A stretch of DNA of 64,000 bases from Caulobacter sp. 17J80-11. GTDB lineage: Bacteria > Pseudomonadota > Alphaproteobacteria > Caulobacterales > Caulobacteraceae. The notes under the pieces were generated by a model. That model saw only the letters and a program-made list of their open reading frames with translations, was not told where the DNA came from and ran no database searches. Positions 9,076-19,003 of this stretch are shown here, piece after piece. The stretch spans positions 62,001-126,000 of the forward strand of contig NZ_JACSJI010000002.1 in assembly GCF_014349105.1 (NCBI RefSeq), given 5' to 3'. Position 1 is the first letter of the stretch, and each line of letters begins with the position of its first letter. The translations under genes were made by a program, and so were the position numbers.

Positions 9076-10416
9076 ATGGGGTCGCACGCTTACACACCGC
9101 CGCGGGCCCGAGGGCCTTGGTGGACCAGCCTGTACGTGCAGGTGCTGGCGGCGATCGCGGTCGGCGCCCTGATCGGCCATTTCTGGCCGCAGACCGGGGT
9201 GGCGCTGAAGCCGCTGGGCGACGCCTTCATCAAGCTGGTGAAGATGGTCATCGCCCCGGTGATCTTCCTGACCATCGTCACCGGCATCGCCGGAATGCGC
9301 GACATCGGCGAGGTCGGCCGCGTGGTGCTCAAGGCGCTGGGCTATTTCCTGGTGGTCTCGACCTTCGCCCTGATCGTCGGCCTGGTGGTCGCCAACATCG
9401 TCCAGCCGGGGACGGGGCTGAACATCGATCCCGCCTCGCTCGACGCCGGCGCGGTGGCGACCTACGCCGAGAAGGCGCACGACACGACCGTTGTCGGCTT
9501 CCTGCTCAACGTCATACCGAACACGCCGGCCAGCGCCTTCGCCGAGGGCGAGATCCTGCAGGTGCTGTTCTTCTCGGTGGTGTTCGGCCTGGCCCTGGCC
9601 CTGGTCGGCGACCGCGGTCAGCCCCTGCTGGACGTGCTGAACGCGACCAGCGCCGCCTTTTTCCGTCTGGTGGGCATCCTGATGCGGGCCGCCCCGGTCG
9701 GGGCCTTCGGCGCCTTCGCCTTCACCATCGGCAAGTACGGGGTGGGCGCGATCGCCAACCTGGCCCTGCTGGTCGGGACCTTCTACGTCACCGCGGCCCT
9801 GTTCGTGGTCGTGGTGCTGGGCCTGATCGCGCTCGCCAACGGCTTCTCGATCTTCAAGCTGCTCCGCTACCTGCGCGAGGAGCTCTTGCTGGTGCTGGGC
9901 ACCAGCTCGTCCGAGGCGGCCTTACCCAGCCTGATCAACAAGATGGAGCGGGCCGGCGCGTCGAAGTCGGTGGTCGGCCTGGTCGTGCCGACCGGTTACT
10001 CGTTCAACCTCGACGGCACGAACATCTACATGACCCTGGCGGCCCTGTTCATCGCCCAGGCGCTGAACATCCATCTGAGCTGGGAAGAGCAGGCCCTGCT
10101 GCTGGGCGTGGCCATGCTGAGCTCCAAGGGCGCGGCCGGCGTCACCGGATCGGGCTTCATCACCCTGGCCGCCACCCTGTCGGTGGTGCCCTCGGTGCCG
10201 GTGGCCGGCATGGCCCTGATCCTCGGCGTCGACCGGTTCATGTCGGAGTGCCGCTCGATCACCAATTTCATCGGCAACGCGGTCGCGACCCTGGTGGTGG
10301 CGCGCTGGGAAGGGGAGCTCGACCGCGAGCGCCTGGACGCCGCCCTGAACGGCCGGTTGCCCACCGATCCGGAGCCGCTGGCCGACGATCCGTCGGTGAC
10401 GCCCGAGACGGCTTAG
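9076..10416 (+). CDS. dctA: Dicarboxylate/amino acid:cation symporter, DctA family
   Basis: This 446-residue secondary transporter of the DAACS family imports C4-dicarboxylates or glutamate/aspartate with protons or sodium. It has the serine-rich re-entrant loop [10 protein letters not shown], the signature [14 protein letters not shown] and the C-terminal [16 protein letters not shown] segment whose Asp, Arg and Asn residues bind substrate. AGGGAGG lies 6 bases before the ATG. Without substrate evidence it could be dctA or gltP; the length and the Arg in ECRSITN favour dicarboxylates. Its TAG stop overlaps the stop of the convergent methyltransferase gene. Confidence 0.88.
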   Translation: MGSHAYTPPRARGPWWTSLYVQVLAAIAVGALIGHFWPQTGVALKPLGDAFIKLVKMVIAPVIFLTIVTGIAGMRDIGEVGRVVLKALGYFLVVSTFALIVGLVVANIVQPGTGLNIDPASLDAGAVATYAEKAHDTTVVGFLLNVIPNTPASAFAEGEILQVLFFSVVFGLALALVGDRGQPLLDVLNATSAAFFRLVGILMRAAPVGAFGAFAFTIGKYGVGAIANLALLVGTFYVTAALFVVVVLGLIALANGFSIFKLLRYLREELLLVLGTSSSEAALPSLINKMERAGASKSVVGLVVPTGYSFNLDGTNIYMTLAALFIAQALNIHLSWEEQALLLGVAMLSSKGAAGVTGSGFITLAATLSVVPSVPVAGMALILGVDRFMSECRSITNFIGNAVATLVVARWEGELDRERLDAALNGRLPTDPEPLADDPSVTPETA

Positions 10417-11207
10417 GCCTGGTCGGTCACCGCGTAGATCATGATGCCGGTCGCCACCGCCAGGTTCAGGCTGTCGGCCCGGCCGCGCATGGGGATCTTT
10501 ACGTTCACGTCGCAGGCGGCGGCCACCTCCGGCGTCAGGCCGGACTGCTCGGTGCCCATGACGATCAGGGTGGGCGCCTGGTAGGGCGCGTCGCGGTAGC
10601 CGTGCTGGGCGGTCAGCAGGGTGCCCACAACCGAACCCGGCCAGCGCTTGCGCCAGGCCAGGAAGGCCTCGCGCGAGGTGCGCACGATCGGCAAGGCGAA
10701 CATGGAGCCCATGGTGGCGCGCACCGCCTCGACGCTGAACGGATCGACCGTCTCGCCGATCAGGATGACGCCGCCGCAGCCGGCCGCGTCGGCGGTGCGG
10801 ATCACCGTGCCGAGGTTGCCGGGGTCGCGCACCTGCTCAAGCGCCACCCAGGCCGAGGCCGACCTCGGGTCGAGCGTGTCGAGCGGCGTGGTGCGCTGCT
10901 CGAACACCGCGATGACGGTCTGCGGGTTTTCGCGCCGCGCGATCTTCTCGAGAATTTCGCGGGTTACCTCGATCACCTCGCCGCGCGCCTTCTGCGTTTC
11001 CCGCACGGCGCGGTCCAGCAAGGGGTGGTCGGCGTCCTTGCCGAACATCAGCATCTTCGGCGCGCGGCCCTGGTCCAGCGCCTCGATGACGATCTTCAGC
11101 CCCTCGGCCAGGAACAGGCCGGTGGCCTCGCGCTCCTTCTTCATGTGAAGCGCGCGAACGGCCTTCACCGTCGGATTGGTCAGCGACGCGATCTGACGGA
11201 CGGTCAT
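10413..11207 (-). CDS. SpoU/TrmH-family RNA 2'-O-ribose methyltransferase
   Basis: This 264-residue protein belongs to the SPOUT class of knotted methyltransferases. The three family motifs are visible: the Asn-Arg region near [18 protein letters not shown], the middle motif [10 protein letters not shown], and the C-terminal [18 protein letters not shown] that forms the knot and SAM pocket. An N-terminal substrate-binding domain (residues 1-100) resembles that of YsgA/RlmB-like enzymes. The target RNA nucleotide is not known. The ATG overlaps the stop of the upstream methyltransferase gene, so the two RNA-modifying enzymes are translationally coupled. Confidence 0.9.
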   Translation of the reverse strand: MTVRQIASLTNPTVKAVRALHMKKEREATGLFLAEGLKIVIEALDQGRAPKMLMFGKDADHPLLDRAVRETQKARGEVIEVTREILEKIARRENPQTVIAVFEQRTTPLDTLDPRSASAWVALEQVRDPGNLGTVIRTADAAGCGGVILIGETVDPFSVEAVRATMGSMFALPIVRTSREAFLAWRKRWPGSVVGTLLTAQHGYRDAPYQAPTLIVMGTEQSGLTPEVAAACDVNVKIPMRGRADSLNLAVATGIMIYAVTDQA

Positions 11208-12097
11208 GCCGCGCTCCAGCGGGCGAAGAAGGAGAGGCCGATCTCGCGCCCGTTCGGGCCGTCTTCGCTGAGCACCAGCTCGCCCCAGTCGATGCGACCG
11301 CCGCGCTTGGCGCAGGCGTCGGACAGCAGGCCGGCGAGGGCCGGGCCGGACACCCGCGCGGCGTAGGCGTTGAGCAGCAGGAAGGAGGCGTTCTCCGAGA
11401 GCAGGGCGGCGCACTGGCGCGCCAGTTCCGGCAGGTCCTCGAACAGGCGCCACACCTCTCCGCCGGGGCCGCGGCCGTACTTCGGCGGATCCAGGATGAT
11501 CCCCTCGTACTGCGAGCCGCGCTTGACCTCGCGGGCGACGTATTTGCGCGCGTCCTCTGTGATCCAGCGGATCGGCGCGCTCTCCAGGCCGGAAAGCGCC
11601 GCGTTTTCACGGGCGTAGGCGACGGACTTCTTGGAGGCGTCGACGTGGGTGACCTGGGCGCCGGCGGCCGCGCAGACCAGGCTGGCCACGCCGGTGTAGC
11701 CGAACAGGTTCAGCACCCGCGGGCGTTCCAGCTGCTCGACGCGGTCCTTCAGCCAGGCCCAGTTGGCCGCCTGCTCCGGGAAGAAGGCGAGGTGGCGGAA
11801 GGCGGTGAAGCGGCCGTGGAACTTCACCGTGTCCCAGCCCAGCGTCCAGCTCTCGGGCACGGGCTTGGAGAAGCGCCAGCGGCCCTCGTCGTCCTCGCCT
11901 TCGGGGTCGAACACGGCGTCAGGGCGCTCCCACAGCTTGGGCTTTCTGGGCGCCCAGAAGCACTGCGGCTCGGGGCGGACCACTGTGAAGCGGCCATAGC
12001 GCTCCAGCTTGCGACCGTCGCCGCTGTCCAGCAGGGCGTAGTCGCGCCAGGCGCGGGTTCGCATGATGTCGGGGATGTCGGCGACGCGGGGCGGCAT
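11204..12097 (-). CDS. Class I SAM-dependent methyltransferase, RlmI/RlmK-like
   Basis: This 297-residue Rossmann-fold methyltransferase has motif I LNLFGYTGVAS, an acidic motif II (THVDASKKSV) and the catalytic-region motif IV DPPKYGRG. DPPKYGRG and the general order resemble the large-subunit 23S rRNA methyltransferases RlmI/RlmK, but the N-terminal PUA domain of RlmI is missing. RNA is the likely substrate, supported by the coupled TrmH-like gene downstream. The start ATG at 12097 is the only reasonable one; a divergent TetR gene begins about 130 bases away. Confidence 0.85.
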   Translation of the reverse strand: MPPRVADIPDIMRTRAWRDYALLDSGDGRKLERYGRFTVVRPEPQCFWAPRKPKLWERPDAVFDPEGEDDEGRWRFSKPVPESWTLGWDTVKFHGRFTAFRHLAFFPEQAANWAWLKDRVEQLERPRVLNLFGYTGVASLVCAAAGAQVTHVDASKKSVAYARENAALSGLESAPIRWITEDARKYVAREVKRGSQYEGIILDPPKYGRGPGGEVWRLFEDLPELARQCAALLSENASFLLLNAYAARVSGPALAGLLSDACAKRGGRIDWGELVLSEDGPNGREIGLSFFARWSAA

Positions 12098-12230
12098 GCG
12101 CCCCGCTTACGCGTTCCTGCGGCGGCGCGTCCAGTCGTCCGGAGAGTTCCGGACGCGGGCGGCGGTTGCGGCTACGCAGGGAAAATGCGTAAGCAAGGAC
12201 GTGAGCTCAGGCTTGGCGTCGAGGTGTCCC

Positions 12231-12863
12231 GTGTCCGTCGTGTTGCAGAAGCCGGCCCGCTCCGCCCGCAAGCCCAAGGGCGAAGGGCATGTCCGCCGGG
12301 GCGAAATCCTCGAGGCGGCCGAGCGGATCTTCGTCGAATGCGGCTACGAGGGCGCGACCATCCGCAAGATCGCGGAGGAGGTCGGGGTGTCCTCGACCGC
12401 GCTCTACATGCACTTCCGCGACAAGGGCCAGATCCTGCTGGAGATCTGCGAGCAGGCCTTCGAGAAGCTGCTGGCCACCAACGCGGAGATCGACGAGCGC
12501 CCGATGGATCCGGTCGCCAAGCTCCGCGCCATGTCCGAAGCCTACATGCACTTCGGCCTGGCCAACCCGAACGCCTATCGTCTGGTCTTCCTGACTCGCC
12601 CGCTGGAGGCGACCGAGGGCGCGCAGGACGTCGCCCAGCGCCTGGGCCGGCAAGCCTACGACCGTTTCGCCAAGGTGGTGGCGGAAGCCGCCGCCACCGG
12701 CCGGATCAAGGGCGACGTCGACCAGGTGGCCCAGATCCTGTGGGCCGGCGGCCACGGCCTGATCGCGCTCTTGATCACCAAGCCGTACTTCGAGTGGGCG
12801 TCGCAGGAGACGCTGATCAAGGGGATGATGGACGCCCTGTTCGAAGGCGTCCTCCAGCGGTGA
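12231..12863 (+). CDS. TetR/AcrR-family transcriptional regulator
   Basis: This protein of about 210 residues has an N-terminal helix-turn-helix of the TetR type, IRKIAEEVGVSSTALYMHFRDK, and a C-terminal ligand domain of the TetR_C_33 kind (AQILWAGGHGLIALL). The start is uncertain because there is no ATG in frame near the domain: GTG at 12231 was chosen, and GTG at 12201 would add 10 residues. The stop overlaps the GTG of the ABC substrate-binding protein gene, so this regulator is the first gene of the importer operon and probably its repressor. The ligand is unknown. Confidence 0.85.
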   Translation: MSVVLQKPARSARKPKGEGHVRRGEILEAAERIFVECGYEGATIRKIAEEVGVSSTALYMHFRDKGQILLEICEQAFEKLLATNAEIDERPMDPVAKLRAMSEAYMHFGLANPNAYRLVFLTRPLEATEGAQDVAQRLGRQAYDRFAKVVAEAAATGRIKGDVDQVAQILWAGGHGLIALLITKPYFEWASQETLIKGMMDALFEGVLQR

Positions 12864-13663
12864 AGCGCTTCGGCCTGATCCTGGCGGCCTCCGTGGCGCT
12901 GGCCGCGGGCGCGGCCCGGGCGGGCGAAATGCGCGTGCTGTCGCTGGATTCGTGCGCCGACCAGTATGTCGTCGCGCTGGCGCCGCGCGAGGCGATCGTG
13001 GGCGTGTCGCCCCGGGCCGACGACGACGATTCCTGGATGAAAGCCGAGGCGAAGGGCCTGCCGCAGCGCCGCCCGACGCTGGAGGCGGCGCTGGCCGCGC
13101 GGCCGACCCTGGTGGTCCGTTTCTGGGGCGGCGACGAGCGGCTGGTCCGCGCGCTGGAGGCCCGCGGCGCCAAGGTCGTCGGCATCGACGACGCCTCCGA
13201 CTTCGACGGCGTGCGCGCCGACGTCCGCAAGGTCGCCGCCGCCATGGGCCGCCAGGCCGAGGGCGAGAAGCTGGTGGCGCGCATGGACGCCCAGCTGGCC
13301 GCGAGCCGCGGGGCCTGGAAGGGTGAAAAGGCGCTCTATCTGACCCCGGGCGGCTTCACCGCCGGCGACAAGACCCTGATCGGGGCCATGCTGAACGGCG
13401 CGGGGCTCAAGAGCGCCTCGGACAGCGAGTGGTTCGACTCGGTGTCGCTGGAGAAGCTGGTGCTGGACCCGCCGCGCCTGTTGGTGCTGGGCTTCTTCGA
13501 CGCCGTGCGCGGCGGGCGATGGGCCCCCGGCCGCGATCCGCTGGTCGGTCGTCTGGCCAAGGAGCGGAGCGCCGCCTCGTTGCCGGGCTCGATCCTGGGC
13601 TGTCCAGGCTGGTTCGTGACCGAAGGGAGCGCGCGGCTGGCCGCGGCGGCCCCGAAGCGATGA
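12860..13663 (+). CDS. ABC importer periplasmic substrate-binding protein (BtuF/FepB-like)
   Basis: This 267-residue protein starts with a Sec signal peptide (LILAASVALAAGAARA) followed by a mature region with the two-lobed helical-backbone fold of cobalamin and iron-siderophore binding proteins (VLSLDSCADQYVVALAP, AGLKSASDSEWFDSVSLEKLV). It starts at GTG 12860, overlapping the TetR stop. The three following genes, joined by 4-base overlaps, give a complete BtuFCD-type importer. No TonB-dependent receptor and no obvious cobalamin riboswitch are nearby, so iron chelate, heme or cobalamin all remain possible. Confidence 0.88.
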   Translation: MKRFGLILAASVALAAGAARAGEMRVLSLDSCADQYVVALAPREAIVGVSPRADDDDSWMKAEAKGLPQRRPTLEAALAARPTLVVRFWGGDERLVRALEARGAKVVGIDDASDFDGVRADVRKVAAAMGRQAEGEKLVARMDAQLAASRGAWKGEKALYLTPGGFTAGDKTLIGAMLNGAGLKSASDSEWFDSVSLEKLVLDPPRLLVLGFFDAVRGGRWAPGRDPLVGRLAKERSAASLPGSILGCPGWFVTEGSARLAAAAPKR

Positions 13664-14646
13664 AGCGGCTCGGCCTCAACCTGTTCCTGGTGATCGCGCT
13701 GGTCGCCGGCTTCGCCCTCGCGACGACGCTGGGCGAGACCCGCCTGGGCCTCGACCAGTACCTTCAGGCCTTCACCCAACCCGGCTCCGCGCCATGGGAA
13801 ATTCTCTGGAGCATCCGGGCGCCGCGGGCCGCCGCCGCGGCGGTGGTCGGCGCGTGCCTGGGCCTGTCCGGCGCCCTGATGCAGGGGCTGCTGCGCAATC
13901 CGCTGGCCGACCCGGGCGTGCTGGGGGTGTCGGCGACCGCGGCGCTGGGCGCGGCCCTGACCATCGTGCTGGGCCTGGCCGTCGTGCCCGGCGCGGTCGA
14001 GGCTTCGGCCCTGGTCGGCGCGGCCCTGGCCGGCGGTTGCCTGCTGCTGTTCGCGGCCCGCTTCCCTGAGCCCGAGGCGCTGATCCTGTTCGGGGTGGCC
14101 CTGTCCAGCTTCGCCGGCGCGGTCACCGCGCTGGTGTTCAACCTGTCGCCGTCGCCCATCGCCACCGCCGAGGTGCTGGCCTGGATGCTGGGCTCGGTCG
14201 AGAACCGCAACTGGGGCGACGTGGCTTGGGGCTTGGCCCCGCTAGGCGTGGCCGTGGTGTTGGCCGGTCATGCGGGCAGGGGGCTGCTGGCCCTGACCCT
14301 GGGCGAGGACACGGCCGCCACTCTGGGCCTGCCCATGCGACGGCTGAAGCTGGCGGCGGTCGCCGCCGCCTCGATCGCCACCGGCGCGTCGGTGGCCATG
14401 GCCGGGGTGATCGGCTTCGTCGGCCTGGCCTCGCCGCACCTGGTGCGTGCGGCGGTACGCGAAGACCCGTCGCGCCTGCTCGCTCCCTCCGCCCTGGCCG
14501 GGGCCTTGATGTTGGTGCTGGCGGATCTCGCCGCGCGCATGGCCCCCACCGAGGTGGAGCTGAAGCTGGGCGTGTTCACTGCACTGGTCGGCGCGCCCCT
14601 GTTCGCCTTCGTCGCCTGGCGCGCGGCGCGGAGCTGGCGGTCGTGA
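13660..14646 (+). CDS. ABC importer permease, FecCD/BtuC family
   Basis: This 328-residue, roughly 10-span permease carries family signatures: LGLSGALMQGLLRNPLADPGVLG near the N-terminus, WMLGSVENRNW in the middle, and GVIGFVGLASPHLVR, the L-loop that docks onto the ATPase. ATG at 13660 overlaps the stop of the binding-protein gene. It forms the membrane channel of the importer with the preceding and following genes. Confidence 0.93.
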   Translation: MKRLGLNLFLVIALVAGFALATTLGETRLGLDQYLQAFTQPGSAPWEILWSIRAPRAAAAAVVGACLGLSGALMQGLLRNPLADPGVLGVSATAALGAALTIVLGLAVVPGAVEASALVGAALAGGCLLLFAARFPEPEALILFGVALSSFAGAVTALVFNLSPSPIATAEVLAWMLGSVENRNWGDVAWGLAPLGVAVVLAGHAGRGLLALTLGEDTAATLGLPMRRLKLAAVAAASIATGASVAMAGVIGFVGLASPHLVRAAVREDPSRLLAPSALAGALMLVLADLAARMAPTEVELKLGVFTALVGAPLFAFVAWRAARSWRS

Positions 14647-15410
14647 GCGCGGTCCTAGAATTCCAGGGCGTGACCGTGGCGATTGGCCGGCGCGAGGTGC
14701 TGTCGGACGTCGACGCCGCCTTCGCGCCCGGGACCCTGACCGCCGTCTGCGGCCCCAACGGCGCGGGCAAGACCACCTTCATCAAGGCGGCGCTGGGCGT
14801 GGTGAAGCCGAAGGCCGGGCGGGTGCGCCTGTTCGGGCGCGAGCCGCACCAGGTCGCGCCTGACGCGCGCGCCGGCCTGGCCGGCTATCTGCCCCAGGAG
14901 CGCCGGATCGGTTGGGGCATGAGCGCCCTGCGCATCGCCGCCCTGGGCGCGATCACCGCGGCGCCGGCCGACGCCGAGGCGCGCGCCCTGGCCGCGCTGG
15001 AGCGCGTCGGCCTGAGCGGGCTGGCCGATCGCGGCGTGTTCGAAATGTCCGGCGGCGAGCGGGCGCGGGTGCTGCTGGCCCGCCTGCTCGTGACCGGCGC
15101 GCCGCTGCTGCTGGCCGACGAGCCGGTGGCGGGCCTCGACCCCGACGCCCAGCTGCTGACCCTGGAGTTGCTGCGGGCCGAGACGGCGCGCGGCGCGACG
15201 GCGATCGTCACCCTGCACGACCTGAGCCTGGCCGCGCGCTTCTGCGACCAGGTGCTGGTGCTCGACCACGGCCGGGCGGCCGCGCAGGGCGCGCCGCTGG
15301 AGGCGTTGTCGCCGGCCGTGCTGAAGTCGGCCTTCCATCTGGACGCCGCCTGGACCGACACCCCGCACGGGCCGGTCCTCTCAAGCGCTCGCGTTTCCCC
15401 GCTCGATTGA
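14643..15410 (+). CDS. ABC importer ATP-binding protein (BtuD/FecE-like)
   Basis: This 255-residue ATPase has Walker A GPNGAGKTT, a Q-loop in YLPQERRI, the signature MSGGERARV in place of the canonical LSGGQ, Walker B LLLADEPVAGLD and the switch His in TLHDL. It starts at GTG 14643, overlapping the permease stop in a GTGA junction. It powers the BtuFCD-like importer. A short hairpin (CCGCTC/GAGCGG at 15399-15414) spans its stop codon but has no T tract. Confidence 0.92.
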   Translation: MSAVLEFQGVTVAIGRREVLSDVDAAFAPGTLTAVCGPNGAGKTTFIKAALGVVKPKAGRVRLFGREPHQVAPDARAGLAGYLPQERRIGWGMSALRIAALGAITAAPADAEARALAALERVGLSGLADRGVFEMSGGERARVLLARLLVTGAPLLLADEPVAGLDPDAQLLTLELLRAETARGATAIVTLHDLSLAARFCDQVLVLDHGRAAAQGAPLEALSPAVLKSAFHLDAAWTDTPHGPVLSSARVSPLD

Positions 15411-15437
15411 GCGGAGCAACGCGCCGACTTTCCGCGC

Positions 15438-17528
15438 TCAGTTACCGGGCGTGTAGCCGCCCGACGTGTAAGGCCGCGGGCCGCCGTAGCCGCCGCGCTT
15501 GAGGTCGGCCGAAGGCTGGAAATTGGCGGCGGTCCCGCCGTTCAGGCGGGCGCGATAGACCTGCATGTTCTCGCTGACCCGCATGACGTAGTTGCGGGTC
15601 TCGCTGAACGGGATGCACTCGATGAAGTCGACCGGGTCGGTGGCCCCGCCGCGCGGGTCGCCGCAGTCGACGATCCATTGCGGCGGCCGGTTCGGGCCGG
15701 CGTTGTAGGCCGCCATGGCGAGGATGTACGAGCCGCTGAACTGGTCGACCAACTCGCCCAGATGGAAGGCCCCGAGCTTCATGTTGTAGTCGGGATCCCA
15801 CAGCATGTTCTCGCTCCACTCGACGCCGAGCCGGCGCGCGGCGCCGCGGGCGGTGGAGGGCAGCATCTGCATCATGCCGCGCGCGTCGGCGCTGGAGCGC
15901 ACGCGCGGGTCGAAGCCGGATTCCTGACGGGTGATGGCCAGCACGAAGGCCGGCTCGGCCGAGGTCGGGACCGCCGGCACCTGGCGCATCGGATAGCCGC
16001 GCTCGGGCAGGATGTAGCCCTTCTGAGCGGCGGCGCGGACCACGCGCATGGACAGGTCCTGGTCACCGAGCTGGCGGGCCATGTCGACCAGAAGCGCGGC
16101 TTCCTCGGTGCTGGGCAGGGTGTCGTCGATGTGCATGACGAACACCCGGAACAGGTCCTTCTCGCCAGCCTCGGACGCGACCCGGGCGGCGCGGATCAGT
16201 TCGCGGCCTTCGAACCGCTGGCGGTCGGCCTCGGTCGGGATCGGGTCACGGCCGAGCGAAAGGCTGGTCTGGCCGGCCTTCTCCGCGGCCAGCTGGCCAT
16301 AGAAGGTCGTGAAGTAGCGCGCGCCGGTCTGGTACTGGGCCTTGGCCGCGTCCGCCTGGTTCTGCGCCTCCAGGGCGCGCCCGCGCCAGTACCCGGCCCG
16401 GCCCTGGGTGATGGGCGTCGAGCTGGCGTTCTGCAGGTTGCTGAAGTGCTTGTCGGCGCCGGCCGCGTCGTTCAGCTTCCGCAACGCGATCCACCCGGCG
16501 AAGAACTCGGCCTCGACCAGCTTTTCGCCGCCGCGGAAGCCGTGGTTGGTCATGGCCGCATAGGCGGTCTTGTAGTCGCGGGCCCGGATCGCCGACTGCA
16601 TGTAGAGCTTGCGTTCGCGCCAGAGCCGGTCGGCCCCGTCGTCGTCGTACGGGGCCGGCGGGAAACGGCTGACCAGGTTGAAGCCCAGGGTCTCCATGCC
16701 CTTGCGGCGCAGATAACTGGCGCGCTCGAAGGCCAGGCCCGGGTCGGCCAGCAGCGGGGCGGGCACGGCGTTGAACAGGGTGTTGGCGTCCGGGGCGTCG
16801 GACCGCAGCGCCATGCGGGCGCGGGCCAGGGTCTGGTAGTCGGCCGGGACCAGCGCGATGATCGCCTGGGTGGCCGGGCCCTGCGGGCCCAGCAGCAGGG
16901 TGTCCAGGCGCTTGATGTGATCGTCCTGGGTCAGCCAGGTCCCGTAGCGCGAAAGCATGGTGCTCTGTGCGCCGGCCTCGAACAGGCGGTTACGCCACCA
17001 GTCCTTGACCAGGGCCTGGGCCTCGGGGGTCTTTCCCTGCGCCTGCAGGGCCGAGGCCAGGGTCATGGCGCCCTCGGCGGTGGTCGGCGCCTCGCCGCCG
17101 AACCAGGCGATCACCCGGTCAGGCGGCAGGTTGGCCAGCGCCAGCGAACGCTCGGCCACCTGCTGGCGCCAGTCGCCGCGCGGCCAGCCGGCGAAGTCGC
17201 GGCGGGCGGCGTCGAGCTCGAAGAAGCTCATGCGGTCGCCCATGGTGTCGACCATGCCCCAGCGCAGCAGGCGTTGGGCGACGGGATCCTTGATCTGGGC
17301 GCGGTAGGAGTCGGCCAGCTGCAGGTCGCGGGAACGCGCCGCCTGCAGACCCAGGCGCAGCAGCTCGGCGTCCTGGCCGGACAGCGGCGTGCGCGGGGCC
17401 AGGGCGGGCGTGGAGTAGGCGGAAGGCGCCGCCGGCTGCGTCGTCGGGGTCTGGGCCTGGGCGGCGGGCGCGGCGCCCACGGCGAGACCTGAGACCGTGG
17501 CGAGAAGCAGTTGCAGCAGCGGAATCAA
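15438..17528 (-). CDS. Soluble-type lytic murein transglycosylase (Slt70-like)
   Basis: This protein of about 696 residues has a signal peptide (LLQLLLATVSGLAVGAAPAAQA), a long alpha-superhelical U-domain and a C-terminal SLT catalytic domain. The catalytic Glu is in ITRQESGFDP, followed by GMMQMLPSTA and AYNAGP. It cleaves the MurNAc-GlcNAc bond in periplasmic peptidoglycan to give 1,6-anhydro ends. The start is TTG at 17528, placed 7 bases after GGAGGAG; another in-frame TTG at 17573 has its purine run too close. The C-terminal tail is Gly/Tyr/Pro-rich. It is divergent from dapA. Confidence 0.9.
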   Translation of the reverse strand: MIPLLQLLLATVSGLAVGAAPAAQAQTPTTQPAAPSAYSTPALAPRTPLSGQDAELLRLGLQAARSRDLQLADSYRAQIKDPVAQRLLRWGMVDTMGDRMSFFELDAARRDFAGWPRGDWRQQVAERSLALANLPPDRVIAWFGGEAPTTAEGAMTLASALQAQGKTPEAQALVKDWWRNRLFEAGAQSTMLSRYGTWLTQDDHIKRLDTLLLGPQGPATQAIIALVPADYQTLARARMALRSDAPDANTLFNAVPAPLLADPGLAFERASYLRRKGMETLGFNLVSRFPPAPYDDDGADRLWRERKLYMQSAIRARDYKTAYAAMTNHGFRGGEKLVEAEFFAGWIALRKLNDAAGADKHFSNLQNASSTPITQGRAGYWRGRALEAQNQADAAKAQYQTGARYFTTFYGQLAAEKAGQTSLSLGRDPIPTEADRQRFEGRELIRAARVASEAGEKDLFRVFVMHIDDTLPSTEEAALLVDMARQLGDQDLSMRVVRAAAQKGYILPERGYPMRQVPAVPTSAEPAFVLAITRQESGFDPRVRSSADARGMMQMLPSTARGAARRLGVEWSENMLWDPDYNMKLGAFHLGELVDQFSGSYILAMAAYNAGPNRPPQWIVDCGDPRGGATDPVDFIECIPFSETRNYVMRVSENMQVYRARLNGGTAANFQPSADLKRGGYGGPRPYTSGGYTPGN

Positions 17529-17645
17529 GATGCGGTCTCCTCCGACGAGCACGGGATGTTGCAGGTCGACCAAGCTCCCCCTAGGGTCTCGTCGAATTTA
17601 TGGCGCGTCGCGTGACGCCGCCCTAGTCCCAAGGTTGTCTCTCCC

Positions 17646-18530
17646 ATGACCCGACCCCTCTTCAAGGGCGTGATCACCGCCCTGGTCACACCTTTTCGTG
17701 ACGGCCACGTCGACGAGGAGGCCTTCGCGCGTCTGCTTGAGCGGCAGATCGCGGCCGGGGTCCACGGCGTCGTGCCGGTCGGCACCACGGGCGAAAGCGC
17801 CACCGTCTCGGCCGACGAGCACAAGCGGGTGGTCGAACTCTGCGTCCGTCTCGCCGCCGGCCGCACGCGCGTGATCGCGGGCGCGGGCGGCAGCGAGACG
17901 AACAAGGTTATCGATCTGGTCCGCCACGCCAAGTCCGTCGGCGCCGACGCCGCCCTGGTGGTGACTCCGTACTACAATCGCCCCAGCCAGGAAGGCCTCT
18001 ACCGCCACTTCGCCGCCGTCAACGACGCGGTGCAGATGCCGGTGGTGCTGTACAACGTGCCGGGCCGCACCGGCGTGGACCTGTCGAACGACACGGTCGC
18101 GCGCCTGGCCCCGCTGCCCAACGTGGTCGGCATCAAGGACGCCACCGGCGACCTGGCCCGCGCCAGCCTGATGCGCGGCTTCGTGGACGAGAGCTTCTCG
18201 CTGATCTCCGGCGATGACCCGACCTTCCTGGGCTACCTGGCCCACGGCGGGCACGGGGTGATCTCGGTGACCTCCAACGTCGCGCCCGACGCCATGGTTG
18301 CGCTCTACGAGGCGGCCGCGCGGGGCGACTACGACACCGCGCGCAGCTGGCAGGACCGGCTGATCAAGCTGCACAAAGCGCTGTTCCTGGACAATTCGCC
18401 CGCGCCCACCAAATACGCTCTCAACCGGCTGAACCTTTGCGCGGAGGACATCCGCCTGCCGCTGGCGCCCTGCGCCGACGCGGTGAAGCCGGCGATCGAC
18501 GAGGCGTTGCGTGAGGCCGGCGTAATCTGA
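17646..18530 (+). CDS. dapA: 4-hydroxy-tetrahydrodipicolinate synthase
   Basis: This 294-residue TIM-barrel enzyme condenses pyruvate with aspartate semialdehyde in the lysine and meso-diaminopimelate pathway. The Schiff-base Lys lies in [11 protein letters not shown], the catalytic Tyr in [11 protein letters not shown], and the substrate loop [10 protein letters not shown] is intact. The length is normal. It leads a tight run: smpB follows after 2 bases, then a DUF4166 gene and an acetyltransferase gene with 4-base overlaps. It lies opposite a wall hydrolase, so both divergent genes serve peptidoglycan metabolism. Confidence 0.97.
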   Translation: MTRPLFKGVITALVTPFRDGHVDEEAFARLLERQIAAGVHGVVPVGTTGESATVSADEHKRVVELCVRLAAGRTRVIAGAGGSETNKVIDLVRHAKSVGADAALVVTPYYNRPSQEGLYRHFAAVNDAVQMPVVLYNVPGRTGVDLSNDTVARLAPLPNVVGIKDATGDLARASLMRGFVDESFSLISGDDPTFLGYLAHGGHGVISVTSNVAPDAMVALYEAAARGDYDTARSWQDRLIKLHKALFLDNSPAPTKYALNRLNLCAEDIRLPLAPCADAVKPAIDEALREAGVI

Positions 18531-18532
18531 CC

Positions 18533-19003
18533 ATGAGCCAGCAACAAAGCGGGCAGAAGCTGATCGCCGAGAACCGGCGGGCGCGCTTCGACTATTTCCT
18601 GGAAGACTCGATCGAGGCGGGGCTCGCCCTGACCGGGACCGAGGTGAAGTCGCTGCGCACGGGCCGGGCCAACATCGCCGAGTCCTACGCGGCGGTGGAG
18701 GGGCGCGAAATCGCGCTCGTCAACGCCGACATCCCGCCCTACGGCCACGCCAACCGCTTCAACCACGAGCCGCGCCGGCCGCGGAAGCTGCTGCTGCACC
18801 GCAAGCAGATCGACAAGCTGATCGGCGCGGTTCAGCGGGAAGGGCGGACCATCATCCCGATCCGGCTGTACTGGAACGAGAAGGGCATCGCCAAGCTGGA
18901 GCTGGCCCTGGCCAAGGGCAAGAAGCTGCACGACAAGCGCGAAGCCAGCGCCGAGCGCGACTGGGCGCGCGACAAGGCGCGCCTGATGCGGGAGAAGGGG
19001 TGA
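18533..19003 (+). CDS. smpB: SsrA-binding protein SmpB
   Basis: This 156-residue RNA-binding protein partners tmRNA in trans-translation to rescue stalled ribosomes. The family landmarks are all present: the N-terminal [13 protein letters not shown], the beta-barrel segment [13 protein letters not shown], and the basic C-terminal tail [12 protein letters not shown] that enters the empty mRNA channel. The tmRNA gene itself is not in the window. It sits between dapA and a DUF4166 gene whose start overlaps the smpB stop. Confidence 0.97.
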   Translation: MSQQQSGQKLIAENRRARFDYFLEDSIEAGLALTGTEVKSLRTGRANIAESYAAVEGREIALVNADIPPYGHANRFNHEPRRPRKLLLHRKQIDKLIGAVQREGRTIIPIRLYWNEKGIAKLELALAKGKKLHDKREASAERDWARDKARLMREKG

